Shown here piece by piece: positions 1 to 11,890 of a stretch of DNA of 64,000 bases. Each line of letters begins with the position of its first letter. The stretch's first letter is position 1. The position numbers were made by a program, and so were the translations under genes. The stretch comes from Agroathelia rolfsii (Eukaryota > Basidiomycota > Agaricomycetes > Amylocorticiales > Amylocorticiaceae): contig JABRWF010000004.1 of NCBI GenBank assembly GCA_018343915.1, forward strand, positions 1,240,001 to 1,304,000, read 5' to 3'. Under the pieces are notes generated by a model that ran no database searches, was not told the DNA's origin, and was given only the letters and a program-made list of their open reading frames with translations.

Positions 1-1734
1 TTGGCGGTAGGAGAGACGATAGTAATCTCCTTGTCTTCTTCGCATTCATCATCTGGCCAGGCGTCCGTAATATCTTCAGAGAGCGATTCGTGCGCGACCT
101 GAGAGAGTGGGGAAGGTGTTGTTTTGTGTATAGAGTCGCGAGAGACGTGGACGCATTCAATGCCTTCCTCGTTGATGATGGGCAGGATGTAGATTGGGCT
201 GCCTGCAATGGTAGAATCATCGTAGCATGGTGTTGCAGGCTCGGGAGTTATGGGAGAGATATGAGGGAGACCGAAATCCTCTGGAACCGGTGGGCTATAG
301 GGTAGAAAAGTGTAAGCAAACATCCATACAGTTAGTATGGATGTGAATTTACCTGGATCTCTCAGGAGAGAACGGCCCTTTAACGTCTTTTGGTAGAGGG
401 TATGTCAAGAGGCGTGTATGCATGGGACCCGTGCTAGGTGTGGGCGTCTGCAGAACGAGATCATTGGTACGCGTATTACTGTTCACTGGCTTTTGAGGGC
501 TGGGCTTCTCCACAACAAGGCGTGGGATATCAGGAGTAGCGTATCGTGGAATACTTAAAGGGTTAGTGAATGGCGATACATGGGTCTTTGGAGCAGGACT
601 CGAGTGACGGAGGTTAAGAGGGTAAGCTTGACTCTCGAGAAGTGTCTCCATTGGTCGAAGCTCGGAAGGAGTGCTTTGGTCAGCGACAGAGGACTCTAAC
701 ATAAAGGCAGAGTGGGTGAGGGACACCACGCTTGAGTTGTTCGTTATATAAGACCTCGTCATGTCGAGGGCATCAAGCACAGGCTACAAAACATGATCAG
801 CATATGGATTACTAACGGGGATGTCGGCATTGAGGATCACCCTTGGAGACGTAAGAGATTGACGAAGGATAACGGGACACTTATGCTGGATATAGGGTCA
901 AACATGAAATAGCAGAAGCATGCATAGAGCCATATCACGAACCAGATTAGCCATTTGATCGTCAATGAACCCAACATCACAGTATTTACAAGTTGGGTGG
1001 TTGCGTGAGGACTTGAAATGTTCTTCCAGGTGATGAGTGGACCAAAACTGCCGTCTGCACGGCCCACAATAGAGATTGGAGTGTTCGGATGTCAGATGCT
1101 GTGATCGTTGTTAAGCAAGACGAGATCCGGTGATGGAAAAGACACAATTAACTTTGTTATAATCATCGTCTGAACGGAATCCCAGATTGCAAATGACACA
1201 TGTTGGATGGTTTGGTGATGAGAGATAATGCTTCTCAAGTGTTTCTTCTTCGACGATGCGCCCTTTGCATGGATCGCAAGTAAGGACTCTGTGTGCCCAA
1301 GACAAGTGCTTTATCACAAGATCAATCACAAGTGACTAATGAAAGCCAGAATCGACGGAAACGAACATGCTCAAGGGACATGTTGTCAGGAAAGCCCTGC
1401 CGACACTTGGGACAATTTGGGTGGGCAAAGTAGTTGGTCCAATGTGCTTCCAGGTCAGATCGGGTAGCTATTTCCCTCTCGCATGGGTGACAGAAATAGG
1501 GAGACATTATGTGTTTAGCTCTTGCATGCTGGGACGAGCGGGGCAATCAGCCCATGATGCGCAAGTGTCATCACAACTGGATTAATTTACCTGGATCCAG
1601 GCGTTAGCATGTGGGAATTGGCGGTTACAGAACGAGCAGTATTCGTGTGGGCCTGAGCTTGGGTGACTGGCGTGGCGCAAGACGCCTTCGATAGTACGAA
1701 ACCACCGAGTCGGGCACTGGGGACAGTGGGGCAT
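1..1734 (-). CDS. Multi zinc-finger protein with four CxxC...HxxxC repeat units (3' end beyond window)
   Basis: Four repeat units can be read on the minus strand. Each has the form CxxC, about 8-10 residues, LExH, 5-7 residues, HPxCxxC, then an aromatic Gly-Phe. The clearest pieces are CHPCEREI...LEAHW...HPNCPKC (about 1400-1500), CDPCKGRI...LEKHY...HPTCVIC (about 1185-1280) and CGPCRRQF...LEEHF...HPTCKYC (about 975-1075). A first, looser unit begins at the proposed start MPHCPQC (ATG at 1732-1734). Introns separate the units. After them comes a Ser/Pro-rich low-complexity region (about 350-780). A well-formed intron at about 296-352 has a TACTAAC branch site. The reading frame stays open to base 1 (ends ...ECEEDKEITIV), so the C-terminus is missing. 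Repeats of this kind occur in unassigned basidiomycete C2H2-like proteins; nucleic-acid binding is inferred. The exact start is uncertain, since upstream sequence is also open. Confidence 0.6.
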
Positions 1735-2412
1735 GATTGCCAGTGGAGGATAGGTTGGCGTGCAGCATGTTGAGCGGGCCGCATAATATATAGCAGAGGC
1801 AACGACGTAGCAGAGATGCCTCGTGGCGGCCACATGTAGCCTGCAGGGTAAGCACCGCCATGACAATGGATGTCCCAGATAATAGATCAACAAGTAAGCG
1901 AAGACAATGTGAGTCGTATTCAACGTATCGACCCATTGGCAAATACCAGGTGTACAAATATAAATTGTAAGGAGCGCTATTACACGAAGCCTTTGCATGC
2001 AAGTCTTGTGCTACCCGGTGGGACTGCATCGGCAACAGTCGTGTGTTGGGCAGCAATTTTCAAGTTTTCAGATTCCTTGAATATGACAATAGCCTCGTCA
2101 CTGTATCCTCCGCGATATGATGTAAAGATAGACAAAAAAATGAATAGTACACTTTGGTTCACACTGAAAACGAGACTTGGACTCAGGCTCACTGGCACTG
2201 GCAGACTGCGGCTCACCGGACTCAGGCTTAGCCATGGGAGCGATTTGCTTCCGGGAGACTATTGGCAAAACAAGTCAAGTCCGCTTCAAGTTGTGCTTGT
2301 CCAAATTCAAGTTCTTCCTTGCAGCCTGACCTGAGCAGCTCCTGCAGTCTAGCTTGTAAACTACAGCGAATTCAGTCTGCTCCGAGGTCCTGGTCTTGTC
2401 TACGTAGCTGTG
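1735..2412. other. Divergent intergenic region
   Basis: This stretch separates the divergently transcribed zinc-finger and mS29 genes, so it should hold both promoters. Open frames across it show no family signature and I see no TATA box. Part of 2185-2235 is a loose direct repeat of CTCACYGG/ACTCAGGCT words. Confidence 0.4.
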
Positions 2413-4264
2413 ATGTCTCTTCTCTCTGTGACTGCTGCGTCCTCCACTCGGCAGCTTAAGCAGCTCGCCGGTCAAACATGCATTCGTACCTACGCTGCAA
2501 AGGCGTCCAATGCGCGAGTCGTCAAGCAACCTACTGCTCGTGAGACACTTGAGCTTAATGCTAATGTGTGAGGGTGGAAATTGACCAATGTATGTTAAAA
2601 TAGAGGGTAGCTTCAAGAAGGACAAGGGCGACGGCAAAGCCAAGAAGAGGAAGACTCCTGTAGGTTGCACCCATGTCTTGGAATGTAACCACAGTTAACC
2701 CTTTAATCACTTTGAATGATAGCTCTTCATGCCCTTAGCAGCGTCCCAGCTACAAGACCCCATTTATGCCCAGCTCCGCGTTGGCGAGCTTGATCTTCCC
2801 AAGTTCTCTGCCGTGCGTATACAGTCTACACAATACCGGGAAATTCTGCTTACATGCGCGTCAAGTCTGCCGTGTCCTCTGATTCCGTTGGAACTGCTGT
2901 GTCTCTGTCTAACCCGAATACGGAGGCCTACCGTACCAAGGGAATACCAAACAATATTTTCCTTGACGTATGTCCTTCCATAAGATATGTTACTCTCCGC
3001 CCAACGTGACATTGGAAAACTATCCTAGTTCAGAATGCTGTCAAAACATGCAACAGTTATAAGAGATGCTTCTCTGAAAACCTTTGCTTTGTTGGACGAG
3101 GCAGCACAAAAATCCAGCGCACATACGAGGCGTGTACTCAGTTCGTGGTGATTCTCCTAGCTTCCTATGCTTCTTTACTGAATGGTTTCTTTAGCTGGCT
3201 CGCATGGGTGCGGCAAGAGTACCCTCCTGATGCACGCTGTTGAATATTGCGCCTCGGCTGGTTGGATCGTGCTCTACATCCCAAAAGGTATGCATTTGCT
3301 TAAATCTTTTGTAGAATAGTCGTGTTCACTGGGTTACGATCAGCCTTCTCCATGGTCGACTCTTCGAGTACATATATCTATGACCCTCGCACTCGAATCT
3401 ACGCACAGCCTGCTTACGCCACGCAAATTCTGAGACGCTTCCTCTCTGTGAACAAATCTCTTCTGACCCAGTTAAAAACGACTCAGGAGATCCTGTTCGA
3501 GAGACGACCTGCCATCGCGGCTGGCACTGGATTGGTCGACGTCATAGACTTGGCCATTAGGGACTCGTCTTTGGCTCCTACCGTCGCTGAAGCTATCTTG
3601 AAGGAACTTGGGCAGCAAACCCAGTGAGTGCTTATATTTAGTTGATATACTTCAAGGTTTGACCATATGATATAGACATCCTGTATTACTGGCTGTAGAT
3701 GATGTCCAGGCGCTTTACGGCAAATCATACTACCGTGACCCGTACTTCAATAGGATTGACGCTCAGCACCTTTCTACACCTCGACTCCTGCTCGAGTACA
3801 TCAGTGGGAGGAAGACTTTCGTATGGACTCACTTTCTTTTAACCTGACATTGCAGCGCTAATCCATTTTTCTATTAGCAACGCGGCGCCGTCCTCTCCGC
3901 ACTCTCGACCCTGCCTGCACACCCACTGACGCCGGAGCTGGCACACGCTCTCGAGCTCCCTCATGAGGATGTTCGCTCAGTAAAGCACCCATACACTCAG
4001 GGCCTTGTACCTTTACCTGTTCCCGAGGCCCTCACCGTAAAAGAGGCCGCTGGCATTTTCGAAGTTTGGTCCAACAATAAAGCTATCAGTGCACGTAAGT
4101 CATCTATCATCATTTCCCACGACAATTGGAATACCCAGGCTCACTTTGTATCTTCGAATAACACAGCTCAAAGCGACGAAACCTTCCTAGCCAAATACGC
4201 AGAAAGCTCAGGAAATGCCAAGAATTTTGTCTGGAAGGGTGTGCTTGCATCTCTCACGAGTTAA
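2413..4264 (+). CDS. DAP3: Mitochondrial small ribosomal subunit protein mS29 (DAP3/Rsm23 family)
   Basis: This is a GTP-binding protein of the mitochondrial small ribosomal subunit. The start ATG opens a typical mitochondrial presequence (MSLLSVTAASSTRQLKQLAG, rich in S/T/R and lacking acidic residues). A Lys-rich stretch follows (GSFKKDKGDGKAKKRKT). A P-loop, GSHGCGKSTLL (about 3203-3240), is followed by HAVEYCASAGWIVLYIPKA, the strand-loop typical of DAP3. A Walker-B-like segment PVLLAVDDVQALYGK lies at about 3682-3725. The protein ends VWKGVLASLTS. I place about eight introns; the first is only about 40 nt, and the third (begins gtgcgtatac) restores the frame from LPKFSA to SAVSSDS. The family assignment is firm; the first two splice sites are my best reading. 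Confidence 0.88.
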
Positions 4265-5130
4265 TAGATTATAGTATCATCAAGCCGTTCGTCGTTAATG
4301 ACCCTTGGGTTATATTTGTTTTTGGCAATATCACCGACAAATTAATGCATTATAATTTCTCTTCCAAACACTCATGTACTTTTCCTTCTTCTCATCTCTG
4401 ATGCAGGACTTACATCTGGTGGCTACTTGTCTCGTCATGATATCATTGGCCGGCCCGCCATACATCGGATGTAAGACTGAAAATAATGGAACAAGCACAT
4501 GCATTATGATGTTCGGATTTACTCATGTGTAACTGGGCAACAGTCGGATGGTCTCGTTGCAAATGATCGATCTGACTGTTATGGCAAGTCCTCAGGTCGG
4601 TATCCAACACCAGCACCAATAACCCTGTACCGTTCCTCTTCGACTCATGACCCATCATGAATCTTATGATCATGCCAAGCGAATCGTATGACCCGGTCAG
4701 ACTCCCTATACCACATAGCTCTTGCCGTGCCGGTGCTGGCCGCAGGAGTCAGGTTGCAGTAGCATGCCGGCGGATCAGACGATCAGCAGCCGCTTCTCCG
4801 GCATTCACCCGCTCTTTCCTTCTCGAACGAGATCTCGAGAGTAGATTTCTCGGGGCATTTGCTGGCATTTGACTAACACGGAATAATTTCATGTTTGCCA
4901 AGCTTCGTTGCTAATATTGTAACTATCCATACATCTGAAGGAATAGGCGTATTGGATACACTACAGCAGGCGACATGGTGCATAGGAATCATTGTGCCGA
5001 TGTAGGATGATTCCAGGAAGGTATTTATTCGAGTGATCCTACCAGGCTCCAGGCGCGTGTCTCCTCAGTGCTGGACTTTCCTTGCACCTCTCTGTTTCTC
5101 AACATACAGGTCAAGCACGCACAAGCGACG
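4265..5130. other. Intergenic, no gene seen
   Basis: This gap holds the 3' flank of the mS29 gene and the promoter region of the GH28 gene. Short open frames on both strands have no family signature, no clear TATA box is visible and no repeat was noticed. Confidence 0.4.
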
Positions 5131-7115
5131 ATGTTGTCCCTCGCACGCCCCTTCGTGGCCATATCACTCCTGGCGTCCCTCGTCGCCGGCCAACTTACTG
5201 GATCCGTCGGCCCCACGACCACCACGGCATCGAAACGGGCCAAGATATGCAGTGTGTTGGATTATGGTGGATCTGTCGGCTCAAGTGTCAGTCGCTTGAA
5301 TTACTCAAAGAGCCTCCAACACGTTCATGCTCAATTTTTCTGATAACAGGATATTGGACCGGCCATCTCGAGTGCATTCACAAACTGTGTACTCAAAAAC
5401 TCGGCGTCGACGCTATACATCCCCCCGGGCAATTATAACATGCAGACCTGGGTGACCCTCAACGGTGGTTCGCACTGGGCGCTCCAGATGGATGGTGTTA
5501 TCACCCGAACGAGTAAGCTATTCGCTCAAGTATACCCAAGTTGGAATTTCCTTTGAGTGTTGAGCTGTTGACCAGGTACCACGGGTGGCCACATGTTCAT
5601 CATCGAGAACGCCAACGACTTCGAGTTTTTCTCTAGCACCAGTGCAGGTGCTATTCAAGGAAATGGGTATCAATGTCGTAATGCGGGGTATGTCTTTTTT
5701 TTTTGCCACTTTGCTTGCTGCTTTTGCTCGACTAATATGATATTCCTAAAGACCGAGGTTGGTCCGTATAGTCACTTCAACCAACTGGTCGTTACATGAT
5801 CTCATTCTCGTGGATTGTGAGTGCCTTATTGACCTTTACGGAGAGCGCATTTCTCATATACCAACCAAAGCACCCGAGTTCCATCTAATTGTCCAAGAAG
5901 GAAGCAACGGCGAAGTCTACAACCTGGCCATTCGCGGTGCGGATATTGGTGGTTCAGATGGCGTGGACATTTCTGGTTCGTGCATCGTAACTTCGAATGT
6001 AGAAAGTATCTCTTTCTTAACAATTTAAACTTCTTTAGGCAACAATCATTGGGTACATGACGTCGAAGTGACCAACCGAGACGAATGTGTCACCATCAAG
6101 AATCCCGCCTCAAACTTCCTAATTGAGCAAATTTGGTGCAACCAGTCGGGCGGCTCCGCCATCGGCTCGCTCTCAGACGGCACGACCATCGAGAATATCC
6201 ACTATCGTAATATTTACACTAATGGTGGGAATCAGATCCTCATGATCAAGAGTAACCTCGGTAGTGGATATGTTCGTAACTCCGTGTTTGAGAATTTTAT
6301 CAGCCATGGGTCGGCGTACGGCTTGGATATTAATCAGTATTGGGAGAGCACTCCCGGTACAGGTGCGGGTGTTGCTTTAAGCGGGCTGACTTTTAAAGTA
6401 TGTTCTCGTATTAACATTGCCTCTTACTTTCAAAGCTAAGCTTAGCTCTCTTCTTAGAACTGGGATGGAATCGTCGTTGATGGCGTAAAGCGCGCACCAT
6501 ACAACTTCATCTGCGCTGACGGTGCTCCCTGCACGGACATCACCCTCAGCAATGTCAACCTCTGGTCTTCCACAGGAGAGGCTGTGTACAAGTGCGAGTC
6601 CGCGTACGGCTCTGGCGCATGTCTGAAAGCTGGCGGTACTACCTCTTACGCTGCCCAGACAACAAGCTACTCGAAACCATCAGGGTATACCACGCCAACA
6701 ACTCTGAGCGGAGATCTCGCGAGTGGATTTGCAACTAACTCACCTATTCCGATTCCGACTATTCCTACCACATACTACCCTGGGCTGGCTCAGATTTCGC
6801 CTTTGGCAAAGAATTTGTGAGCTTTTTGCCTTATAATATTTTGTATATGTAAAGTTGACTAATGAGGTGGGTAACACAGGCCAACATCGACCACCAAAGT
6901 GACGACAACTAAGACTACCTCTAGCTCGTGAGTAATCAGCATTGTAAGTTATAGCCGCTCGTGTGGATGCTGATTCATTTTTGCCTAGGTCTGCGACTGG
7001 AACTACAGTCCCTGAATACGGGCAGTGTGGTGGGGAGGGGTACACAGGGTCGACTGTGTGCGCCTCGCCCTACACTTGCACATACTCTAATGAGTATTAT
7101 AGCCAATGTCTCTAA
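5131..7115 (+). CDS. Secreted GH28 rhamnogalacturonan hydrolase with C-terminal CBM1
   Basis: The product is predicted to cleave the backbone of pectic rhamnogalacturonan I outside the cell. The start [20 protein letters not shown] is a signal peptide. The mature part reads through a parallel beta-helix of GH28 type: SVLDYGG near the N-terminus, then [16 protein letters not shown] and GGSAIGSL. The Asp/Asp-Glu arrangement (D in DGVDI, DE in RDECV) is that of rhamnogalacturonases, whereas polygalacturonases have NGDDCVA. A Ser/Thr/Pro linker (about 6650-6930) leads to a fungal cellulose-binding module with [13 protein letters not shown] and four cysteines (about 7004-7112), ending in SQCL. At least seven short introns interrupt the gene. 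A CBM1 on this class is less common than on cellulases. The chosen start is the one that gives a signal peptide. Confidence 0.9.
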
Positions 7116-7601
7116 TGATACCATGTATACTAGTATACCAAATTTGAATACCTTATATTAGTCAATCCAACCTTGGTTCGACGATTCAAGTTGCGCTTCT
7201 CAAGATGCTGGTCAATATCAGGACTGGTATGCATTCGCCTCCGTCCGAATGTCACCTTCTGTATACCTTTCTCTGATATCACACAGAGAAAGCCATAAAC
7301 ACCATTCTAATTTGTGCAAATACCATCTGATAGACGGTTTGAGGTACATGATTGTTATTAAACATAAGTATTTAAGATATGAAAGTATTGCTACTGGTCT
7401 ACAGTAAAATTGTGAATGTAGTGGCTCTGGAGATACGCACACGATCGAAATAAAAGGTGTTAATATCAAAAATTTATAGTAGACTCCCCGAAATTAAATT
7501 ACTAGATGTTGTTGCAGATTATCAAGAGCGCTGGCATGAACCGGTGTTCCAGCAGTATTAATGTTGCATAATCAATCAGGAAGTGGCGCAACTATTTAGC
7601 T
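7116..7601. other. Intergenic between convergent genes
   Basis: This is AT-rich sequence holding the 3' ends of the GH28 gene and of the small secreted protein gene. No coding frame with a recognisable signature was found. Confidence 0.4.
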
Positions 7602-7998
7602 TCAGAATGGGTTCCTGTCAGCAAAAGAAAAACCCATACCATAAAGTCTGAAAAAAATATACCACGCACCTAGTGGTACTAATATACGAGCTCAGATCGT
7701 CGAAAGATCCATTTACATCTATGGCTCGTACCGCAGTAGAGCGTTGAAATGCAATGTCATTGGCGTGATTACTAGTAGCCGCATTCTGTGGCGCTTTAAA
7801 TTCCACTGTGGATGTTTCTGAACAGGATTCGGAACCCTGTGCCAAAACTTTCAGTGTATTTCATTCTCTAGGCAGAAGTAGGAGACGAAGTAATACCTGT
7901 TGCTGACCAATAGCCTCTGTATCTCTGGTTGCGATGGGGGATGCGATGCAAGGAGCGGAATACATGAAGAAAGCAGATGCGATAATAGCGAACTTCAT
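7602..7998 (-). CDS. Small secreted protein, about 95 aa, unknown function
   Basis: I do not recognise the family. The start ATG (7996-7998) opens a good signal peptide, MKFAIIASAFFMYSAPCIAS, with likely cleavage near residue 20. The mature part is short, Ser/Thr/Asn-rich and has a single Cys near residue 43 (GSESCSETSTVEFKAP). Two introns are inferred: one at about 7851-7915 (donor gtcagc or gtatta, both usable) and one at about 7617-7670, after which three codons and a TGA remain (ends TTRNPF). A TATATAA element lies about 95 bp upstream on the coding strand, which supports a real promoter. It could be a secreted effector-like protein; that is inference from size and signal peptide only. 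Confidence 0.5.
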
Positions 7999-8092
7999 TG
8001 TACTCGTGTTGTACTTGATGAGTTAACTGGGGAATATGAGAACTATGTGAGGAAAGTATCTTGAATGTATGTTTCCTGGACCACTTCTCAAT

Positions 8093-8105
8093 AACTTATA
8101 TACAC
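8093..8105 (-). promoter_or_regulatory. TATA box of the small secreted protein gene
   Basis: On the minus strand the sequence reads TGTATATAAGTTA, a strong TATA element about 95-100 bp upstream of the ATG at 7998. Confidence 0.5.
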
Positions 8106-9752
8106 CCACGAGCCCAGCATGTGCTATGACTATACGACATATCTATCCTGACACGAGATCATGCCGAACATGAGCTCTTGCAGATGTATCAAAATTGACG
8201 AAGGTGTGATAACCGTTTGCACTGGCAGATATAATACCTAAAACATTTTTCATCAGCAGAGGTACATGCATAATGATCAACAGCGCCGAGACTGGCACTA
8301 GGTCTCCGTCAGTTGAGTGTGGTGCCTTTGCCAGTGGACTGTTTAGTTGTATGTGTATAGCGTAGAAAACTTTTATAAGGATGGTGGGATCTACGTTGCC
8401 TCCAAAGGTTCAGAGACCCAAGTTGTGTGAGACAAGTAGTTATACAGTAAAGCCCTTCCATTGTTTGTCTAACCAAATTGCACGATGCCGTACTTTTCTG
8501 TGCAGATACTTCTGCACTTCATTTCTCAGAGGCTTGCCGATGAGATTAAGAACGTATAGTTAGAGAAGTCTCAGAGGGGGGTGTACAAGCATGAAATGAC
8601 TCAAGGCATCGACAATAAGCCGACAATGCGTGATCTCGGCTCCAGCCTGAGTAAATGGAATAGGCATCAGCAGTATACATAGCTCATCGGCTATAGTACA
8701 TGTTATACACGCCCTAGCGTCGAAGTTCATGATATCGCCGATCAAATAGCAGCGACTGTTTTGACGTTTTCCTGTGATAGCCAAGACTGTAGCCCAGCTA
8801 AAGTAGATACTACAAGCGGTAACAGTTGGAACTTGAAATAATCAGCTCCCAAAGAGTTACCTCAAATTCATGACCACTGGCAAATTGCAGTGCAATATGG
8901 GTGAAAGTCCAAGTCATCATGGTACAAATTGAAAGTCAACCGTGACGAAGTGCAGTCAATCAATAACGCCAAGAGAATCAGGTTAACGATGCTGTTGGCT
9001 ATAAAATTCTACAACTGTGGTACCATCCAATATGAAAGTAGCCAGCCGGGAGGTCGATGCTGCGAAGTTGAATTTGAAACAATTCGTCATGATGGTGTAT
9101 AGAATCGTATGTTGCTGGTTGAGATGCTGATGTTCCGTTCTACTATCTGAACCACGCACTTGAGCTACTGCCGTCACAACTGAGTACTAAATATACTGAA
9201 TAACGAATTTGAGGACTTATGATCTTCTTGCCTACATTCCTTCATAGTTTGCATTGTCTTACAGGAAATCCATCCAGAGATAGCGAAATCAGCCAGGTGC
9301 ATGCGTCTAGTAATATTTTTGAGTAAGTCGATGTCGTAACTCCCTATGACCTTCATGACTAGTAGGACATCACATCGTTCACATACATGTATATTACATT
9401 GTGGCTCTAATGGCACACCGGAAAGGCTGTATGCTACATGTAGTATTGTGCCGGTTTGCCCGTAGCGATGATGCACACGCATCAAAACCCGTAGAGCTGC
9501 TAGTGCAGTTATATGCGTATCTTAAACAACAGTCAATTTCGCTGACTCTACTGTGCATATATGCAGGACATACATTAAAAAGAATATATTGTATAGCCAA
9601 ATGCAACGTCAGATCTAATGAAGATAAACAGCAATGCCTACTCGGGCGCCATGTGTAATAAACAAATATGACGCGAGAGTTTTGATATTCGTTAGTGTCA
9701 TCCCCATCATCGTTATCATTCGAGTCATCATCATCATCATTCTCTGCAGTCC
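8106..9752. other. Gene-poor stretch
   Basis: About 1.65 kb has no recognisable gene. Minus-strand frames at about 8565-8940 can be joined by a plausible intron (gtaactcttt...ctttag) into a roughly 95-residue protein with a Cys-containing segment (RACITCTIADELCIL), and another open frame lies at 9174-9485. Neither shows a known domain, signal peptide or promoter, so I do not call them genes. A (TCA/ATC)n tract lies at about 9720-9741. Confidence 0.35.
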
Positions 9753-11571
9753 CTACGCCCAACTCTTGACCTTGGAGAACCAAAACGGTCTCTCATGCTT
9801 CAATGGCAATAGACCGACCTCCCCATCTGCATTGACGCTGCCATATTCGGCAATCTCAAGTCGGTTCCATCTGCCCAGGGGGCGCGAGCGCAGCTGGAGA
9901 GTCATCTGGAAAGTGTACTTGGGCGCCGTCAGCGCAGGAGCGACCCCATTAGAGCCCGAAAGTGTATGCCCATGTCCGTGCGAACCGTAAGTAATGGTCG
10001 CGGCGGGCAACGTAGGACTACGAGGAGTTGAGAAACTGTCCGGGAGTTCATATTGGCCTGATGCATCAAATAGATTCGTGATGTGCAAAGTGTTGCCGTT
10101 AAGGGACCATGTACCAATGAATAACCCCTGGATGATAAGAAATTTAATTTTTGGAGGTGACATATATGCTGATGTATTCAACTCACCTTCATGCGAAGCG
10201 TGGGCTTGAGCATATGTACGACTGTGGATGGGCCCTGTTCTTCGTTTGCCAGGAGCGAAAGGACTTCACCGTTGGGATAAAAGCGTCTGTAAAATAAATC
10301 GTAAATATTTCTGTAGTGTGGAAAGTAGGAGCAGGACACTAACAAATAACGGTGATATGTGATTAAATGCGTTTGCTGCCATGAACGTGAGCGATTGAAA
10401 CGGGAGCTAATAAGTGTCAAACACATACGTTAACCCATGCATTCTCAGTTAATCCCGGGCGCCTAAGAATAGGATCAATATACTGAAAAGTGCAATGTAA
10501 AAGTGACGCAGCTTACACATATTGGCAAATGGCGATGTAAACGCCGTCTAATCTAATTCTAGGATGTTCGATATGAAGTTGCCGATAATCATACATGTAA
10601 TGCTCAAGCAGCTTGGACAGGACTCCATCACCAGCTGGGATTTGGGGTGGCTTGTAAATCTTCTGAACATAACCTCTAGAACAGCAAACAAATGTACGTA
10701 AGTAATGAGCATACAATAGCGAAATACGAAATACCAACCTCCAGATGGCTGGGTCCAATGTAAGACGCCTAGCCTTCCTCGAAACGGCGCCAAAGCGTTC
10801 GACAATGGTATAATCCAGCTTACGCAGAATGCCGATGAGCAATTCATTGGGAAGCCGTTCGATGGGCACCGGCATCTTCTCATCCTCAGGTAAGAATGAG
10901 AGATGGTCTGGGAAGCTCTCGACGACCTTCGCCAAAGTTCCAGTAGGCCCATGGGAGAGTGGTGCCGAGGCATTCAAGTCCAAAGAAGCCAGCTCATGGG
11001 ATATGTGCTCGACGGCACCAGCCTTAGACGAGCTGCCGCGTTGTCTGGAAGCCGCGTTGGATGTCCGGCGACCAGTGTTCAGCTGGTGCTCTAGCTCAAG
11101 CTTGTTATAAATCTTGTCGATTTTATCCTCAAGCTTGAACGCAAGTCTGTAGAGGCTGATGGCATCATTGTACTCGCCGCGTTGCTCGTGTGCCAGGGCT
11201 TCGCGATAATACGACAGTGCTTTCTTCTGACTAGACGTCAGCGGGTGGTTGTTAACACCGTAAGTTGTCCTAGATGGAACAGAGCCGGCTGCCATACGTG
11301 AAGAACTATCAGAAGATATCCCAGAGCTTCCCGGGGCATTGCCAGCGTCTGACGGTGCACTCTTCACCAAGTCATCTTCTGTATGTGTAGAAGTTCCGGA
11401 GGGACCAGTAACAGCAGTTGACTGATTGTCCGTTGCAGAGGTGCTATTAGCAGCAGCAGACTGGACTGGCAGTTTGCCCTGTTTCCTGAGCTCTGCCTTC
11501 CAGTCTTCTCTGAAGCGCTTGAGCTCCTCCGACTCTTCCACTAGTGCACCTGTCTTCGTCTGGCTCTGCAT
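9753..11571 (-). CDS. F-box protein of the FBXO9/Hrt3 (Pof7) family
   Basis: This is a substrate receptor for an SCF ubiquitin ligase. From the N-terminus: a coiled-coil-like start (ESEELKRFREDWKAELRKQGK), a Ser/Thr-rich linker, a TPR/MIT-like hairpin (ALSYYREALAHEQRGEYNDAISLYRLA, written here in part), then the F-box IERLPNELLIGILRKLD at about 10800-10860. The C-terminal half has the family-specific blocks DGVYIAICQYV, RFYPNGEVLSLL, VVHMLKPTLRMKG and RPLGRWNRLEI, ending KHERPFWFSKVKSWA at a TAG (9753-9755). Introns lie at about 10677-10740 and in the 10190-10510 region. In yeast and animals this family links nutrient/TORC signalling and protein turnover. The start at 11571 gives the family's charged N-terminus. 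Confidence 0.88.
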
Positions 11572-11890
11572 GATCGATTGAGTGAATGACTTGCGCTATT
11601 ATGTAATTGACCACTTCTAATATACCCTCGATGTTTTTCGCCCTTATTTGCTGACATTTCATGCCAAACCTGTCCCTAAGTGGCTAACTCCCATAATTTT
11701 CTTTTAACTCTTGGGGTCAAAACCGACCCAAGCTCGGCGCCGAGTTAATATCATCACACAGACACGGCCACACCGACTCTCCAGCAGCGCTGACGGTGAC
11801 GGACAACGCATATCATCTACTACTAGTACTGCCCCTCGCTCCCTCGCCTGCTCATTTGACCCTCTCACCTATTCTAACTGGCTATTTAAA
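11572..11890. other. Divergent promoter region (F-box gene / J-protein gene)
   Basis: This 319-bp gap separates two divergently transcribed genes. It is open in one plus-strand frame upstream of the J-protein ATG, but that extension (QARRRVNIITQ...) does not match the family N-terminus and I treat it as 5' UTR. A TATTTAAA word sits directly before the ATG. Confidence 0.4.

Noticed and set aside
8560..9485. Minus-strand frames that could be a small multi-exon gene
   Set aside because: A splice can be built, but no signal peptide, domain, promoter or start context supports it. RNA-seq would be decisive.
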